From: Gallionellaceae bacterium
GTDB taxonomy: Bacteria; Pseudomonadota; Gammaproteobacteria; Burkholderiales; Gallionellaceae
Length of the DNA: 8,129 nucleotides
Reading direction: 5' to 3'
Assembly (NCBI GenBank): GCA_030646595.1
Contig: JAUSKS010000314.1
Span: 1 to 8,129, forward strand
Made by a program: the position numbers and the translations under genes. Under the pieces are notes generated by a model. It worked only from the letters and a program-made list of their open reading frames with translations, did not search any database and was not told the origin of the DNA. Of this stretch, positions 6,754-8,129 are shown one piece after another (the first letter of the stretch is position 1; the number at the start of each line of letters is the position of its first letter).

Positions 6754-7997
6754 AATCCATGCCTGCTGATTCCGGCCACAAGCAGGGGATGCGTCTCCTC
6801 ACCCAGTAGCCAGAGAACAATGCCGGACAGCAACATCGAGACCGCGACGAACCAGAATGCGGCTTCCACTGAGCCGCTGAAATGGGCAGCGATGCCCAGC
6901 CCCAGCGCGCCTATACCATAGCCCAAGTCACGCCAGAACCGATAGATGCCAATGGCCGAACCGCGCCAGTCGGGATGCGAAATATCGGCCACCGCCGCCG
7001 ATAGATTGGGGTAAAGAAGCGCCATGCCAAAGCCAGAAACGGCGGCGGACAGCGACCACCACGTTACACTCTCGCCCCACAACATCATGGCCACGCCTGC
7101 GCCGCAGATCCACATACCCAAAACATTTGGAATGTGGCGACCAATATGGTCGGACAGTTTGCCAGTGAATAATTGCGCGCCGCCCCAGACCAAACCATAG
7201 ACGCCGACGATCCAGCCGATGTTAGGCAGGCTCACGTCGCGTTGATACAGGAACACCGGGTAGAATATCCACACCAGCGCATCCACAAATTTTTCCACCA
7301 GCCCAGCCTGGCACAGCGCAGCCAGGCGGCGGTCGCGCCAGCTCATCAGCGTGAAAACTTCCCAGGTACTGAGCGAGATAGATACCTCAGCTTGCACCCA
7401 GGGCAGCGTGTCTTTGACCCACAACAGCGTGAGCAAAATCGCCAGTAGTATGGTGGTCATGCCGAACAGCAGCAGGCCGAGACGCGCGCCCAGTGCCGTT
7501 GCCAGATACGCGGTGATGATGCCAGCCAGCGCCAATCCGATATAGCCTGCGAATTCGTTCAAGCCTAGGGTCAGGCCGCGCTGGTGGGGGCGAGTGAGGT
7601 CGAGCTGGGCGGTCTGCGTCATGGACCAAGTCAGCCCCTGATTGATACCCAGCAGCATGGTAGCGATAACAATCCAGTTCCACGACGGCGCGAAATAAAC
7701 CAGCAGCGGAATGGGTAAGGCCGCGATCCAGCCCAGTAGTAATACTTTTTTTCGTCCGATACGTTCTGATAATCTTCCGGCGACAAAATTGAGTGTGCCT
7801 TTGACAAAGCCAAAAGCTATGACAAAAGTGGTAAGCAATATGAAGGAATTTTTTGCTACGCCAAATTCTGATTCGGCTAACGCGGGTACAACGGTGCGCA
7901 TCATACCGATGGTGAAACCCACCAACATGACTTGCACAAGTTGATGCAGGAACTGGCCGAGGTTAGCGCGGATGCCGAGCGGAAAATTGCTACTCAT
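6750..7997 (-). CDS. Major facilitator superfamily transporter (12 TM)
   Basis: This inner-membrane secondary transporter has 415 aa and about 12 hydrophobic segments in two six-helix halves. The MFS loop 2-3 motif is seen as GRLSERIGRKKV at 74-85, with its second-half counterpart GKLSDHIGRHIP at 279-290. A charged cytoplasmic linker (about 195-225) separates the halves. The segment RGSAIGIYRFWRDLGYGIGAL (about 345-365) is a distinctive pattern of this subgroup, which I cannot link to a substrate. The ATG overlaps the stop of the upstream MBL-fold gene (ATGA), so the two are probably one transcript with coupled translation. The 3' end overlaps the AraC gene by 4 nt. Residues 375-404 have a diverged copy at 3008-3127. 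Drug or organic anion efflux is possible but not shown. Confidence 0.92.
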   Translation of the reverse strand: MSSNFPLGIRANLGQFLHQLVQVMLVGFTIGMMRTVVPALAESEFGVAKNSFILLTTFVIAFGFVKGTLNFVAGRLSERIGRKKVLLLGWIAALPIPLLVYFAPSWNWIVIATMLLGINQGLTWSMTQTAQLDLTRPHQRGLTLGLNEFAGYIGLALAGIITAYLATALGARLGLLLFGMTTILLAILLTLLWVKDTLPWVQAEVSISLSTWEVFTLMSWRDRRLAALCQAGLVEKFVDALVWIFYPVFLYQRDVSLPNIGWIVGVYGLVWGGAQLFTGKLSDHIGRHIPNVLGMWICGAGVAMMLWGESVTWWSLSAAVSGFGMALLYPNLSAAVADISHPDWRGSAIGIYRFWRDLGYGIGALGLGIAAHFSGSVEAAFWFVAVSMLLSGIVLWLLGEETHPLLVAGISRHGF

Positions 7998-8129
7998 GCG
8001 CCGATGTTGGCCGCGACCATGCTGTCCATTTGTGCGGGGCGCGGTGGGATGTCCTTGAGCACAGTTTCGATGAAAGTGCTCTTGTCCAGGTGCAGCGCAG
8101 GATTGCAGCGTTTCTCGAAACCTATGGTG
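7994..8129 (-). CDS. C-terminus of a probable MBL-fold metallo-hydrolase (partial, runs off the window)
   Basis: This open frame on the minus strand enters from the right edge and ends at TGA overlapping the MFS start by 4 nt. The visible 44 residues read TIGFEKRCNPAL, then HLDKSTFIETVLKDIPPRP, then AQMDSMVAANIGA. The pattern (I-x-F/Y-E-K-R-x-N, a short helix, PPRPAxM and xAxN at the end) resembles C-terminal tails of GloB/ETHE1-type metallo-beta-lactamase-fold proteins. The catalytic HxHxDH region would lie outside the window, so the assignment rests on the tail alone. Tight coupling with the transporter suggests a shared function. Confidence 0.6.
   Translation of the reverse strand, partial: TIGFEKRCNPALHLDKSTFIETVLKDIPPRPAQMDSMVAANIGA

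Overview
The window looks like a betaproteobacterial chromosome, possibly a Gallionella/Nitrosomonas-type lineage. The order rplU-rpmA-obgE-proB and the protein sequences fit that group, but the genus is inference. Coding density is high, and nearly every gene lies on the minus strand.

Housekeeping block (about 1-3007, all minus strand, reading from right to left). A clear sigma-70 promoter (TTGACG, 16 bp, TATAAT) drives rplU and rpmA (ribosomal proteins L21 and L27). A textbook intrinsic terminator follows. Then come obgE (ribosome-assembly GTPase) and proB (glutamate 5-kinase, the first step of proline synthesis). proB ends inside a 27-nt hairpin, which belongs to a cluster of short palindromes filling positions 1-107.

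Accessory block (about 3008-6753). Immediately upstream of the rplU promoter lies a fragment encoding the last transmembrane segment and tail of an MFS transporter. It is homologous to the 3' end of the intact MFS gene at 6750-7997, so two diverged copies of the same segment flank the block in direct orientation. Between them are an exported cupin, an ArsM-like SAM methyltransferase that lacks two of the three hallmark arsenic-binding cysteines, a 116-bp nested inverted repeat, a second SAM methyltransferase, and a divergent AraC-family regulator with a cupin-type sensor domain. The layout suggests a regulator-controlled small-molecule modification module acquired next to the ribosomal operon. 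The substrate cannot be read from the sequence.

Right flank (6750-8129, minus strand). A complete 12-segment MFS transporter overlaps by 4 nt (ATGA) an upstream gene that runs off the window. The visible C-terminus of that gene resembles metallo-beta-lactamase-fold hydrolases. The MFS gene meets the AraC gene tail to tail with a 4-nt overlap.

I found no tRNA, rRNA, CRISPR array, transposase or integrase, and no gene-free stretch longer than 300 bases.
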